Source: Anaerobutyricum faecale (GTDB lineage Bacteria > Bacillota > Clostridia > Lachnospirales > Lachnospiraceae). Taken from it: DNA of 25,134 nt. The notes beneath the pieces were generated by a model, which did not search any database, was not told the DNA's origin, and saw only the letters and a program-made list of their open reading frames with translations. Each line of letters starts with the position of its first letter. Position 1 is the stretch's first letter. The stretch spans positions 1-25,134 of the forward strand of contig DWWR01000017.1 of NCBI GenBank assembly GCA_019119645.1, in the 5' to 3' direction. Below are positions 16,165 through 24,164 of this stretch, piece by piece. The translations under genes and the position numbers were made by a program.

Positions 16165-17890
16165 TATCAGCGCCTCCTTTCACCTGTGATTCATATACTT
16201 CTCTGTAAATTTCATTGGTTTTCAGGAGCTCTTCTGAAGTTCCAATACCGTTGATCTCACCGTTATCCATAACGATGATCATATCGGCGTCTTCCACAGA
16301 AGATACTCTCTGAGCGATAATAATCTTGGTGGTATCCGGAATCTCTTCCCGGAACGCCTGACGGATCAGAGCGTCGGTCTTGGTATCCACCGCGCTGGTG
16401 GAATCGTCCAGAATAAGGATCTTTGGTTTTTTGAGCAGCGCTCTCGCGATACAAAGTCTCTGCTTCTGTCCACCGGATACGTTGTTACCGCCTTCCACGA
16501 TCATGGTGTCATATTTATTCGGGAACTCCTGAACAAAGCTGTCGGCCTGCGCCAGCTTACAGACTCTCTGGACTTCCTCGTCGCTGGCGTTCTCATCACC
16601 CCAGCGGATATTTTCATAGATACTTCCTGTAAACAGGACATTTTTCTGAAGCACCATGGACACCTGGTCACGCAGTGCTTTCAGGTTGTATTTTCTTACG
16701 TCGACACCGCCGACTTTCACACTTCCTCCGGTCACGTCATACAGACGCGGGATCAGCTGCACCAGTGTGGATTTGGCGCTTCCGGTACCGCCGATGATAC
16801 CGATGATCTGACCGCTCTTAATATGCAGATTGACATCTTTTAAGGACAGGTTACCGCCCTCTCCGGAATAACTGAAATCCACATGTTCAAAGTCAATATC
16901 TCCGTTGGCTACTTCTGCCAGTGCGTTTTCATCATCGATCATCTCCGGCACTTCCTCCAGAACTTCCTGGATACGGTCTGTGGAAGCTTCCGCGATCATG
17001 ATCATAACGAATACGAAGGTTACCATCATCAGAGACATGAGGATCTGCAGAGCATACACGATGATACTGGTAAGCTCACCGGTCAGCATGGTCCCATTGA
17101 TGATACTCTTTCCGCCGACCAGCACCATGAACAGCACAACGCCGTAAATGGTAAACTGCATGATCGGGGAGTTCCATGCCACGATTTTCTCCGCTTTTGT
17201 GAACAGTTTAAATACGATAGTGGAAATCTTTCCAAACTTCTCGATCTCGTGATCGCCGCGGACATACGCCTTTACGACGCGGGCCGCGTTTACATTTTCC
17301 TGTACGGTATTATTGAGCACGTCGTACTCGTCAAACACCTGAATAAAATGCGGATGTGCTTTTTTTGCGATAAAAATAAGCACGCCGCCTAAAATCGGCA
17401 CCATGGCCAGAAGCAAAAGCGCGATCGGTACATTGATGGTCAGCGTCATGATCCATGACAGAACGATCATGATCGGCGCTCTCGCCAGCAGACGGATGGT
17501 AAACATATACGCCATCTGCACGTTAGTGATATCTGTCGTCAGTCTGGTTACCAGACTTGGCGTGGAAAAATGGTCAATATTTCCAAAGGAAAAATCCTGG
17601 ATCTTATAGAAGATATCATGCCGCAGATTCTTGGCATATCCGGCTGCGGCGATGGCTCCCAATTGTCCCGCCTTGGCACCGAAAAAAAGCGATACTATGG
17701 CAAGTACCACCAGAATGATTCCCATTTTGACGATATATCCAATATCGCCATCCATAATACCAACGTCGATAATCTTTGCCATCAGAAGCGGTATGAGTAC
17801 CTCCATCAATACTTCCAGCGCCACAAAGACAGGCGTCAGTATCGTCTCCCGCTTGTACTCGCGGACAGAACGAAGCAGTTTCCTATTCAT
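16157..17890 (-). CDS. ABC exporter subunit with a degenerate catalytic site (heterodimer partner A)
   Basis: A 577-residue half-transporter: membrane domain about 15-310, ATPase domain about 330-570. Walker A reads GGTGSAKST (367-375) and the signature VSGGQ (471-475) is near canonical. The catalytic Glu after Walker B is Asp (LILDDST, D496), and the H-loop His is Gln (IIAQRVS, Q527). These two substitutions mark the non-hydrolysing site of asymmetric type IV exporters. It complements the 630-residue partner, whose signature is altered. AAAGGAG lies inside the end of marR, and the ATG overlaps the marR stop by 4 bp. It should work only with its neighbour as an obligate heterodimer in the cytoplasmic membrane. 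Confidence 0.95.
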   Translation of the reverse strand: MNRKLLRSVREYKRETILTPVFVALEVLMEVLIPLLMAKIIDVGIMDGDIGYIVKMGIILVVLAIVSLFFGAKAGQLGAIAAAGYAKNLRHDIFYKIQDFSFGNIDHFSTPSLVTRLTTDITNVQMAYMFTIRLLARAPIMIVLSWIMTLTINVPIALLLLAMVPILGGVLIFIAKKAHPHFIQVFDEYDVLNNTVQENVNAARVVKAYVRGDHEIEKFGKISTIVFKLFTKAEKIVAWNSPIMQFTIYGVVLFMVLVGGKSIINGTMLTGELTSIIVYALQILMSLMMVTFVFVMIMIAEASTDRIQEVLEEVPEMIDDENALAEVANGDIDFEHVDFSYSGEGGNLSLKDVNLHIKSGQIIGIIGGTGSAKSTLVQLIPRLYDVTGGSVKVGGVDVRKYNLKALRDQVSMVLQKNVLFTGSIYENIRWGDENASDEEVQRVCKLAQADSFVQEFPNKYDTMIVEGGNNVSGGQKQRLCIARALLKKPKILILDDSTSAVDTKTDALIRQAFREEIPDTTKIIIAQRVSSVEDADMIIVMDNGEINGIGTSEELLKTNEIYREVYESQVKGGADNE

Positions 17891-18369
17891 TTTGTTGTCT
17901 CCTTTCCTCTGTCATTCTCATTACCGGCTAAATTCGCAGACATCTGCTCCAGCACGCGCACACATACTTCCAGATCTTCTTCCGGTACTCCTTCCTGAAG
18001 AATTCTCTCCATATGGCGGATGTTGGAGATGATATGTCCATGCAGCTCCACCGTCTTCTCTGTAGGGACAATCTTTTTCAGTCGCGCATCCCTGTCCACA
18101 GACTCCCGGTAGATATATCCTTCTTTTTCAAGAAACTGAAGGATTCCTGTCGCCGTCGAGCGGCGAATCTGAAACGCCTTCTCCACATCCTTCTGGTAGA
18201 GATTCCTTTCCACGGTCTGAAATGCTATGTAATGCAGCACCAGACTCTGCATGTTGGTCAGTCCGCTCTCTTCCTCCAGAATGCACATCTGCCGTTTCAG
18301 CTGATGAGAAAGACTGTTGATCATCCTTCCCACCTCAAAGGTAGTATCATATTTCTTTCGAACATCCAT
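17887..18369 (-). CDS. MarR-family transcriptional regulator of the ABC exporter operon
   Basis: A 160-residue MarR protein. Helices at the two ends form the dimer interface. The winged helix-turn-helix covers about 55-105, with the recognition segment RRSTATGILQFLEKEGYI and the wing RESVDRDARLKKIVPTE containing the conserved D-x-R turn. It is the first gene of a three-gene operon and overlaps the exporter genes in ATGA fashion, so it almost surely represses its own operon and is released by a transported compound or stress signal. A short inverted repeat at 18392-18407, overlapping the predicted start site, is the likely operator. GAGGGA precedes the ATG. Confidence 0.95.
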   Translation of the reverse strand: MDVRKKYDTTFEVGRMINSLSHQLKRQMCILEEESGLTNMQSLVLHYIAFQTVERNLYQKDVEKAFQIRRSTATGILQFLEKEGYIYRESVDRDARLKKIVPTEKTVELHGHIISNIRHMERILQEGVPEEDLEVCVRVLEQMSANLAGNENDRGKETTK

Positions 18370-18391
18370 CTGTATTCCCTCTTTGAAATAA

Positions 18392-18407
18392 TTAGTTCGA
18401 TAGCTAA
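18392..18407. promoter_or_regulatory. Candidate MarR operator
   Basis: The sequence TTAGTTCGATAGCTAA is an interrupted palindrome with TTAG/CTAA ends and a further T/A pair. It lies immediately downstream of the predicted -10 of the marR promoter and covers the transcript start. The position fits repression by blocking RNA polymerase. The resemblance to AT-rich TTAG...CTAA MarR sites is from general family knowledge. Confidence 0.55.
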
Positions 18408-18411
18408 CAAT

Positions 18412-18440
18412 ATAATATATAGAATAAAAATTATTGTCAA
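18412..18440 (-). promoter_or_regulatory. Sigma-A promoter of the marR-ABC operon
   Basis: On the minus strand a perfect TTGACA (18435-18440) is separated by 17 bp from TATTAT (18412-18417). The predicted start is near 18405, inside the palindrome. The promoter is strong, consistent with control mainly by repression. Confidence 0.75.
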
Positions 18441-18481
18441 CCCGTTAAAATGCACAAGAAATAGTCAGAAAATCTTTTCTT

Positions 18482-18515
18482 TTTTGACAGGACTCCTTCT
18501 TTTCTTTTGTCAAAA
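18482..18515. repeat. Inverted repeat upstream of the marR promoter
   Basis: TTTTGACA (18482-18489) and TGTCAAAA (18508-18515) are perfect 8-bp arms with 18 bp between them. The element lies about 40 bp upstream of the marR -35 and about 75 bp past the mannosidase stop. It could be a weak terminator for the mannosidase (A/T-rich flanks on the minus strand) or a second protein site for the exporter operon. The 218-bp gap around it holds no gene. Confidence 0.3.
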
Positions 18516-18587
18516 TACCAACAATATTTATATTCTGAAGACAGAACAATATTCATAAAAAATGTGACGAAAACGGCTTCTCTTCTG

Positions 18588-21500
18588 TTATAAATAAAAT
18601 TTAAACGTCTTTATCTCAAAGGGATGGAAGGTGAGGACCATTTCACTGCCGTTTACAGCACCATTTTCCGCCCTGCCGGCGGCTCGGCCGTCTTCCCCAT
18701 TGCCGCTGCTTTCCGCTCCGGTGCTGCTTTTGACGCTGCTTTTCTCCTGCGAAACAAGGCTGCGCTCCAGAAGATTACACGGCATGATTCTCTCCACCGG
18801 AAACTCCGAGGAAACCACAACCGTCGCCCGGCCTCCCCGGCATTCGTGCATACGGACAATCAGACAGTCCTCGTCCTCCGCCTTTTTCACCGCGTCAATC
18901 TGAACGCTGCGGACAGCAGAGGCTGCTCTTTCCGGATCTTTTTCCCGGTCTAATCCGGCATCCCGGTTTCCTGCTCCGCAGTCCGGCCTTTCATTTATAC
19001 TACCTGTTACGCAGTCCGGCCCTGCAGCAAACTCCTGCCGTCCGGATATCTTCACCAGCCGTCTCAGATCCTTAAACCGGCCCGGCACAACCTGCGCCGG
19101 CAGATTCAGACGACAGGCCTCCTCAATGGTGCCGCCTTCCGTCACCGCACCCTCATGAGGATACAGCGCATAGGTAAAAGTATGTTCTCCCATATCCGCC
19201 TCCGTATCCGGATTCTTCGCACTTTTTAAGAGACTCAGCTTCATGGCGTTATCCTTTATACTGTAACCATATTTACAGTCATTTAAGAGACTGACACCGT
19301 ATCCCGTCTCTGACAGATCTGCCCACTTATGGCCGCAGACCTCAAACCGCGCCCAGTCCCAGCTGGTATTCCAGTGGGTCGGCCGCTCCACATGCCCAAA
19401 CTGCGTGTCGTAAGTAGCCTTGGTGGTGCGGATATCCGTGTAAAAAGCTGTTTTCAATAAACGATGATTCTCCTGCCAGTCCACCCGGGTCTTAAAATCA
19501 ATCCTCTTAGAATCCCGGTACAAGATCATATCCTGCGCCAGACGGGACCGGCGATAACCGTATACAAAGCGCAGCACCACTTTAAACGCATTCTGCTCCA
19601 CCAGCCGCACCGGCTCGCAGATGCCCATGGTCTCCATCTTCTGGGTATAATAAATATCAATATCCCAGGCGTCAAAATCCATGGGCTTATCCTCGTACAC
19701 TTCCAGCACATTTCCTTTCTGCCCCTCTTTCAGCACCGGGCAGCCGGCTGACTTATCATAAAGCTGTGTCAGCTGGCCTTCCCCATTCCAGGACAGGAAA
19801 TAAAACGGTGTCTCCAGGGTGTTGTCTTTATACAGAAATGTCTCCTGCGAGGCGGCGGCTTTTTTCGCATCGGTTTTCAGGGATGTGTTCCTCTGGTTCG
19901 CCGTATATATGGCATCTGGCATATTACCCATACCCGCCAAAATTTTCTCTGTTGATGAAGAGCTCTCTTCCGGCACGAAGGTTCCTTCCGGCACAAAATC
20001 TTCTTCCGGCACGAAAGTCACATGCTTCACAGCAAATGGTTCCACATCCACCAGAAGTTCACAGCCTTCTGCCGTTCTGTCCGCTTCCAGTTCATTTCCT
20101 TCCGCATCGTAAAAATGTCCCGGCTCTGTCACAGGCACAGTCACCAACTCTCTGCCGCCGAAACTGCAGGCAGAGCAGACGGAGAAGTTCAGGCTCTGCC
20201 GGCCGTCCGTCAGCCGGACAGCCGGATTCCGGCTCTGCCCGGCCGGCACTGTGCCCGAACCCACACTTCGTTGCAACGGCTGTCTCACCTGATCTTCACT
20301 CTGCCCGGTTGGCAGCATATTTGAATTCTCATTCTGTTCTGTCAGCTGTTCCAACACATTTTCCAGCACGGCATCCACCCGGCGTTCCGCCTTCCCGTAA
20401 TTAATCTTAGAGTCTTCATAGACCTCATGGATGGATGAGCCGGGGATAATATCGTGGAACTGATGAAGCAGCACGCACTCCCAGCTCTCGTGTAACGCTT
20501 CCTTCGGATAATCGCCGTTCAGGCACCAGGCCAGGGATGACAGCCATTCCGCCCGCAGCAGCTTATTTTCCATACGGCGGTTTGTCTTTTTATTATACGC
20601 CTGGGAAGTGTATGTTCCCCGGTGATACTCCAGATAGAGCTCCCCGTCCCAGGTATGCACATACCGGTCAGTATTCTCCACATTTTCGTGCATTTTCCGG
20701 AAAAACGCTCCGGCTGTACCGGATTTCACATTCGGCAGTCCCGGCACCACATCCATGGCCCGGCGCATGGCAAGCATCTCCCGGTTGACACCGCCGCCTC
20801 CGTCGCCATAGCCGTAAGAAATCAGCGTGTCCCGGCTGATATCTTTATTGCGGAACTTCTTCCAGCTGCCAAGGACAGACCGGGGATTCATATACCCGTT
20901 GTACGTGGAAAACCGGTCCGTCATCTCCCGGCCTTCGTCCGGCGTATTGACAAAATAGGTGAGTATCTCTGTGCCGTCAATGCCCCGCCAACAGAACAGA
21001 TCATTGGGAATCGAATTGAACTGGTTCCAGCTGATTTTGGTCGTCATAAATGTATCAATCTCGCAGAGTTTCAGAATCTGCGGCAGCGCCCAGCTGTAGC
21101 CAAACACATCCGGCAGCCAGAGATACTCGCATTTCTTCCCGAACTCCCGCTCAAAAAAACGGGTACCGTGGAGGAACTGTCGCACCAGCGATTCCCCCGA
21201 CGGGATATTACAGTCGGCCTCCACCCACATGCCGCCGTCCGGCTCCCATTTTCCTTCTTTCACCTTCTGCCGGATTCTCTCATAGAGCTCCGGGCAGTCC
21301 TCTTTGACATACTGATACAACTGTGGCTGGGTCTGCAGGAAAATGTAATCCTCGTCTTCCTCCATGAGACGCAGAACCGTAGCAAACGACCGCTGCGCCT
21401 TCTCCCTCGTATGTTTCAGTCTCCATAGCCACGCCACATCGATGTGAGTGTGCCCTACTGCATGGACGGTGACATTCGTATGTTTCTCCATGCGGGATAA

Positions 21501-22322
21501 TCCGTCCATCAGCACCTGATACGCCCGGTCAACAGAAGTGTAAAATGAAGAGGCTTGTTCCATATTTCTTCGGTCAGCCATCGCTTCATTCCCGGCGATA
21601 TCCTCCCTTGGGATTATACCGTTTTCCGATACGGTCTTCTGCCTCCAGGCAACATTCCCACTCCCGGCCGCTTCCTCGTCCCAGTCAATACACAAAAGAG
21701 CCCGGTCCAAAGCCGCTGTAAGCCCTGCGTAATTCACATCATCTTCCGGCAGAATCCGCAGCGTCTCCGTCACCGCCTTTGCCAGATGGTACATTTCATC
21801 GGTATTATTATGCAGATATCCCACATCCGCCTGCCGGCACTGGTGATAAAAGGTGCGGTGCGGACCGCCGCCCTCCAATCCGGTCCAGAGCAGAAAGGTG
21901 ATCTTAGTTTTCTCTCCCTCTTTTCCTGTAAAAAGAACTTCTTTATGATTGGTGTCCACGCCCTGATAGGGATGCCCGTCCAGATACAACAGTGACTCAA
22001 ATCCGCTGTTGTTGCCGTCTCCGGTCTCTCCAAAATCAAACAGTCCCACTACCTGGCAGCCTTCTTTCGCCGGAGGAAGAACCAGCTCCTTTTCCATCCA
22101 GAGATACCGGTCCCGCCCCACGAAGAAGTCATGGAGTCCAAACTCCGTGACCGGCGGCTCCTGAATAGCTGAGATGATCTCCGGCGGCGCTCCGTGATAA
22201 TGCTCGTCCTCTCCCAGCGTTCCCGGAACGGCCGCAAAGGGAGCGATGCACCGCATCCCGAAATACCGCCTTCTGCCCAGTTCCTCCACTCTTCTCTGAA
22301 ACTTTTCCACTGTAAAAAACAT
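18588..22322 (-). CDS. GH38 alpha-mannosidase, enlarged by low-complexity inserts
   Basis: A 1244-residue cytoplasmic protein without signal peptide. GH38 enzymes hydrolyse alpha-mannosides using a zinc-bound retaining mechanism. The catalytic domain starts near 285 with GHTHIDVAWLW (metal ligands H293, D295). The nucleophile is D405 in LWLPDVFGYSWALPQIL. The later HQFHDIIPGSSIHEVYED motif supplies another metal ligand. The C-terminal beta domains (about 750-1244) are typical of the family. AGGAGG lies ten bases before the ATG. It is longer than the roughly 900-1050 residues usual for bacterial members, because of Ser/Glu/Gly-rich segments near 690-735, 765-810, 1105-1150 and 1195-1230. There is no sugar transporter or regulator beside it, so its substrate (host N-glycan or yeast mannan products) is inferred. 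Confidence 0.95.
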   Translation of the reverse strand: MFFTVEKFQRRVEELGRRRYFGMRCIAPFAAVPGTLGEDEHYHGAPPEIISAIQEPPVTEFGLHDFFVGRDRYLWMEKELVLPPAKEGCQVVGLFDFGETGDGNNSGFESLLYLDGHPYQGVDTNHKEVLFTGKEGEKTKITFLLWTGLEGGGPHRTFYHQCRQADVGYLHNNTDEMYHLAKAVTETLRILPEDDVNYAGLTAALDRALLCIDWDEEAAGSGNVAWRQKTVSENGIIPREDIAGNEAMADRRNMEQASSFYTSVDRAYQVLMDGLSRMEKHTNVTVHAVGHTHIDVAWLWRLKHTREKAQRSFATVLRLMEEDEDYIFLQTQPQLYQYVKEDCPELYERIRQKVKEGKWEPDGGMWVEADCNIPSGESLVRQFLHGTRFFEREFGKKCEYLWLPDVFGYSWALPQILKLCEIDTFMTTKISWNQFNSIPNDLFCWRGIDGTEILTYFVNTPDEGREMTDRFSTYNGYMNPRSVLGSWKKFRNKDISRDTLISYGYGDGGGGVNREMLAMRRAMDVVPGLPNVKSGTAGAFFRKMHENVENTDRYVHTWDGELYLEYHRGTYTSQAYNKKTNRRMENKLLRAEWLSSLAWCLNGDYPKEALHESWECVLLHQFHDIIPGSSIHEVYEDSKINYGKAERRVDAVLENVLEQLTEQNENSNMLPTGQSEDQVRQPLQRSVGSGTVPAGQSRNPAVRLTDGRQSLNFSVCSACSFGGRELVTVPVTEPGHFYDAEGNELEADRTAEGCELLVDVEPFAVKHVTFVPEEDFVPEGTFVPEESSSSTEKILAGMGNMPDAIYTANQRNTSLKTDAKKAAASQETFLYKDNTLETPFYFLSWNGEGQLTQLYDKSAGCPVLKEGQKGNVLEVYEDKPMDFDAWDIDIYYTQKMETMGICEPVRLVEQNAFKVVLRFVYGYRRSRLAQDMILYRDSKRIDFKTRVDWQENHRLLKTAFYTDIRTTKATYDTQFGHVERPTHWNTSWDWARFEVCGHKWADLSETGYGVSLLNDCKYGYSIKDNAMKLSLLKSAKNPDTEADMGEHTFTYALYPHEGAVTEGGTIEEACRLNLPAQVVPGRFKDLRRLVKISGRQEFAAGPDCVTGSINERPDCGAGNRDAGLDREKDPERAASAVRSVQIDAVKKAEDEDCLIVRMHECRGGRATVVVSSEFPVERIMPCNLLERSLVSQEKSSVKSSTGAESSGNGEDGRAAGRAENGAVNGSEMVLTFHPFEIKTFKFYL
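19968..20021 (-). repeat. 18-bp in-frame tandem repeat inside the GH38 gene
   Basis: Three head-to-tail units beginning TTCCGGCAC (plus strand at 19968, 19986, 20004) encode FVPEED, FVPEGT and FVPEES. The period of 18 bp keeps the frame, so copy number could vary without breaking the protein. The segment lies in a linker between the catalytic and C-terminal beta domains. Confidence 0.8.
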
Positions 22323-22622
22323 TTGATATACTCCTCCTGATCTGTAAGTTCCGGCTCATGGCACATTTCTGCCTGCGCAAGCGTGTATCCTGTCCGGAAA
22401 GCTTTGATTACAGGAGTTCCAGGGGAACATCCCATAATACATAAAAATCTCCAGATTGCGTAATTGTATCTTACAACAACCTGAAGAGCTGCACAATTTT
22501 CTTTTTTGTTTCTGAGGGAAAAAAGGCACTATATTTTCTGCCGCTGAAGGCGGATTCTACGTTTTTTCCGCACCTGGCGAAGCACATTCTATATATCTGC
22601 CAGCCTCTTTCATAACTCCGGC
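22323..22622. other. 300-bp region between the GH38 and CAT-like genes
   Basis: I find no convincing gene. On the minus strand TTACGC and TATTAT (near 22436-22465), 18 bp apart, could form a weak promoter for the mannosidase. A short CCGC/GCGG hairpin (22541-22553) with an interrupted T-rich tail could be a weak terminator for the CAT-like gene. Both are uncertain. A reading frame starting at 22435 overlaps the mannosidase start in another frame and looks incidental. Confidence 0.5.
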
Positions 22623-23282
22623 TCATTTCCCCTCATCCTGCCCAATGGCATTGACAGCCTCCTGAAGCTTCTCAAAGAAAAGACCGGAATGATATCCGTC
22701 GCACACCGCATGAGCGATAGTCAGGTTCACAGGCGCCGTTGTCTTTCCCTCGTGGGTCTCATACTTTCCGATGGTGATAATCGGAAAATACGACGGTTCC
22801 CCGTTTGGCACTCTGCTGGTGTAGCTGGTAAAGGCCGTCCACGGCGCGCAGGATATACAGTAGAAATTCGCCGGCTGATTCTTTCTGGCCTTGATTCCCT
22901 TTACATTTTTATACTTCTCCATATCCTTCGTGATGGTCCGGTAAAATGTATCAAAATCCCCGGAATATTCCGACCAGCAGTCAGAAAACGTCTTGTCATC
23001 CTCATGGAAGATGGTGTAGCTGGGAATCACCCGGTCCCACACGCAGAGGCTGCCCTCCCCGTCCAGAAACATCCGGAAATTCTCAATCTCATTGACCACC
23101 TTCGTCACCAGATAAATCATCGTCGGATAAAATCTGTACCCGCCTGCATGGCAGAAATCCAGCAGCTTCGTGATATCCACAGAAGCTGTAATGCTGTACT
23201 CCACCTTTAATCTCTCAGTATAATATTTATAATGTTCCCGGCGCGGCCAGGATGCCATGTCTATTTTTCTGTAAGTGTTCAT
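22623..23282 (-). CDS. CatA-like chloramphenicol acetyltransferase family protein
   Basis: A 219-residue protein of the type A chloramphenicol O-acetyltransferase fold, a trimeric cytoplasmic enzyme that uses acetyl-CoA. The catalytic motif is AHAVCDGYH with active-site H191 and structural D195. The early segment RREHYKYYTERLKVEYSIT and the later FPIITIGKYE strand are also characteristic. The start at 23282 was chosen over 23288 because CAGGGGG is about seven bases upstream of it. Many chromosomal copies in Clostridia are CAT-like without proven chloramphenicol resistance, so the substrate should be treated as unproven. The Uma2 gene ends 70 bp upstream on the same strand with no clear terminator between, so read-through is possible. 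No mobile-element sequence flanks it. Confidence 0.9.
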   Translation of the reverse strand: MNTYRKIDMASWPRREHYKYYTERLKVEYSITASVDITKLLDFCHAGGYRFYPTMIYLVTKVVNEIENFRMFLDGEGSLCVWDRVIPSYTIFHEDDKTFSDCWSEYSGDFDTFYRTITKDMEKYKNVKGIKARKNQPANFYCISCAPWTAFTSYTSRVPNGEPSYFPIITIGKYETHEGKTTAPVNLTIAHAVCDGYHSGLFFEKLQEAVNAIGQDEGK

Positions 23283-23352
23283 AACCATTCCCCCTGCGTT
23301 TCTGATATATAACCATTTCTATACCATTTTTCACAGTCTTCAAATACTTTTT

Positions 23353-23886
23353 TCAGATTCCGGCAAAATCAATTTCTAAATCAGCATAAATACAGGACTT
23401 CACTTTATCATCGAAATCATAATCTGCTCCGTCGTCCTCTTCAAAGTTGTAGACCGTAATACGTTCTTTCTCCGGATCCACAATCCAGTATTCTCTCACA
23501 CCTGCCGTTCTGTATTTGAATAATTTTATAAAATAGTCCATTCTTCTGCTGCCGGGAGACACCACCTCAATAACCCAATCCGGCGCGCCGTTACACCCCT
23601 TCTCATCAATCTTATCTTTATCACAGATGACGCTGATGTCAGGTTCCACATAATTTTTGTTATCCGCATTTAAAAATACAGCGAACGGCGCAGGAAAAAC
23701 TTCACAGCTCCCTCCGTGAGATTTTATATAATTATATATCGCTGCATGTAACATGCTGACTATTCTCTGATGCCTTGTACCTGGCAGAGCCATCATATAC
23801 ATCTGCCCGTCAATCAATTCCGCTCTCTGGCCTTCCGGCAGATCGTAAATCGCATCCACAGTGTAACTATTTGCTTTTGCTAACAT
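23353..23886 (-). CDS. Uma2-family (DUF820) PD-(D/E)xK nuclease-like protein
   Basis: A 177-residue Uma2 protein. The restriction-endonuclease-like core is visible: E81-P82-D83 followed by ISVICDKDK, then DWVIEVVSP with E107, and K121/K124 in IKLFKYRTAGV, followed by REYWIVDPEKERITVY. These are the residues expected of a PD-(D/E)xK active site. The biological role of Uma2 proteins is poorly known. The start at 23886 was chosen because AGGAGG is eight bases upstream; the upstream in-frame ATGs at 23892 and beyond are too close to it or lie upstream of the promoter. It has a clear promoter with direct repeats behind it and may be co-transcribed with the CAT-like gene. Confidence 0.9.
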   Translation of the reverse strand: MLAKANSYTVDAIYDLPEGQRAELIDGQMYMMALPGTRHQRIVSMLHAAIYNYIKSHGGSCEVFPAPFAVFLNADNKNYVEPDISVICDKDKIDEKGCNGAPDWVIEVVSPGSRRMDYFIKLFKYRTAGVREYWIVDPEKERITVYNFEEDDGADYDFDDKVKSCIYADLEIDFAGI

Positions 23887-23914
23887 TACCATCACCTCCT
23901 GATTGATTGTATTA

Positions 23915-23943
23915 AGTATAGCAAAAATCAATTTGCTGTGCAA
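23915..23943 (-). promoter_or_regulatory. Promoter of the Uma2 gene with extended -10
   Basis: On the minus strand TTGCAC (23938-23943) and TATACT (23915-23920) are 17 bp apart, and TGC directly before the -10 gives an extended TGn element. The predicted start lies about 20 bp before the ribosome binding site. Confidence 0.7.
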
Positions 23944-23984
23944 TTTACAAAATGTAATGATTTTCTTTTTACAAAATGCAATGA
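23944..23984. repeat. Two 17-bp direct repeats abutting the Uma2 promoter
   Basis: TTTACAAAATGTAATGA (23944-23960) and TTTACAAAATGCAATGA (23968-23984) differ at one base and are 24 bp apart start to start. The first copy touches the -35 of the Uma2 promoter. The placement fits a regulator binding site upstream of that promoter, or a local duplication. No regulator gene is adjacent. Confidence 0.7.
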
Positions 23985-24057
23985 CCATCTTTTTTCAGCC
24001 CGGCAGAATCTGTCACCCATCGACAAAGAAAATTTAAAATCAGAAAGTAAAAAAAGA

Positions 24058-24086
24058 TTGATTTTAGACATCAGATATCCTATTAT
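24058..24086 (+). promoter_or_regulatory. Predicted promoter of fluC
   Basis: TTGATT (24058-24063) and TATTAT (24081-24086) are separated by 17 bp, giving a start near 24093 and a leader of about 110 nt. An inverted repeat CAGATA/TATCTG (24072-24077, 24087-24092) spans the -10. Confidence 0.55.
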
Positions 24087-24091
24087 TATCT

Positions 24092-24164
24092 GGTTTGCTG
24101 CGAAACCGCCTGTATTTTTCATTTCAAAAAAAATGTACGATTTTTACGGGCAAGGCGTTTCGCA
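24092..24164 (+). promoter_or_regulatory. Structured leader of fluC
   Basis: TGCGAAACCGCCT (24099-24111) pairs with AGGCGTTTCGCA (24153-24164) with one bulged C, enclosing a 41-base A/T-rich loop. The first arm overlaps a competing small hairpin GGTTT/AAACC (24092-24106). CAGATA directly after the right arm could also pair with TATCTG at 24087-24092. The element lies between the predicted start site and the ribosome binding site. It does not show the conserved 5' GATGG core of the crcB-motif fluoride riboswitch, although GATAACTGCTA (24165-24175) recalls its 3' end. A role in control of fluC is inferred from position. Confidence 0.4.

Noticed and set aside
22049..22435. Minus-strand frame starting at 22435 and overlapping the GH38 start
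   Set aside because: It has no convincing ribosome binding site and no recognisable family, and most of its length is an out-of-frame reading of the mannosidase gene.
23283..23352. Separate promoter for the CAT-like gene
   Set aside because: A/T-rich hexamers exist, but none has a -35 at acceptable spacing. Read-through from the Uma2 promoter is as likely.
23887..23988. N-terminal extension of Uma2 to an ATG at 23988
   Set aside because: This region contains the promoter and direct repeats. The AGGAGG at the proper distance fixes the start at 23886.
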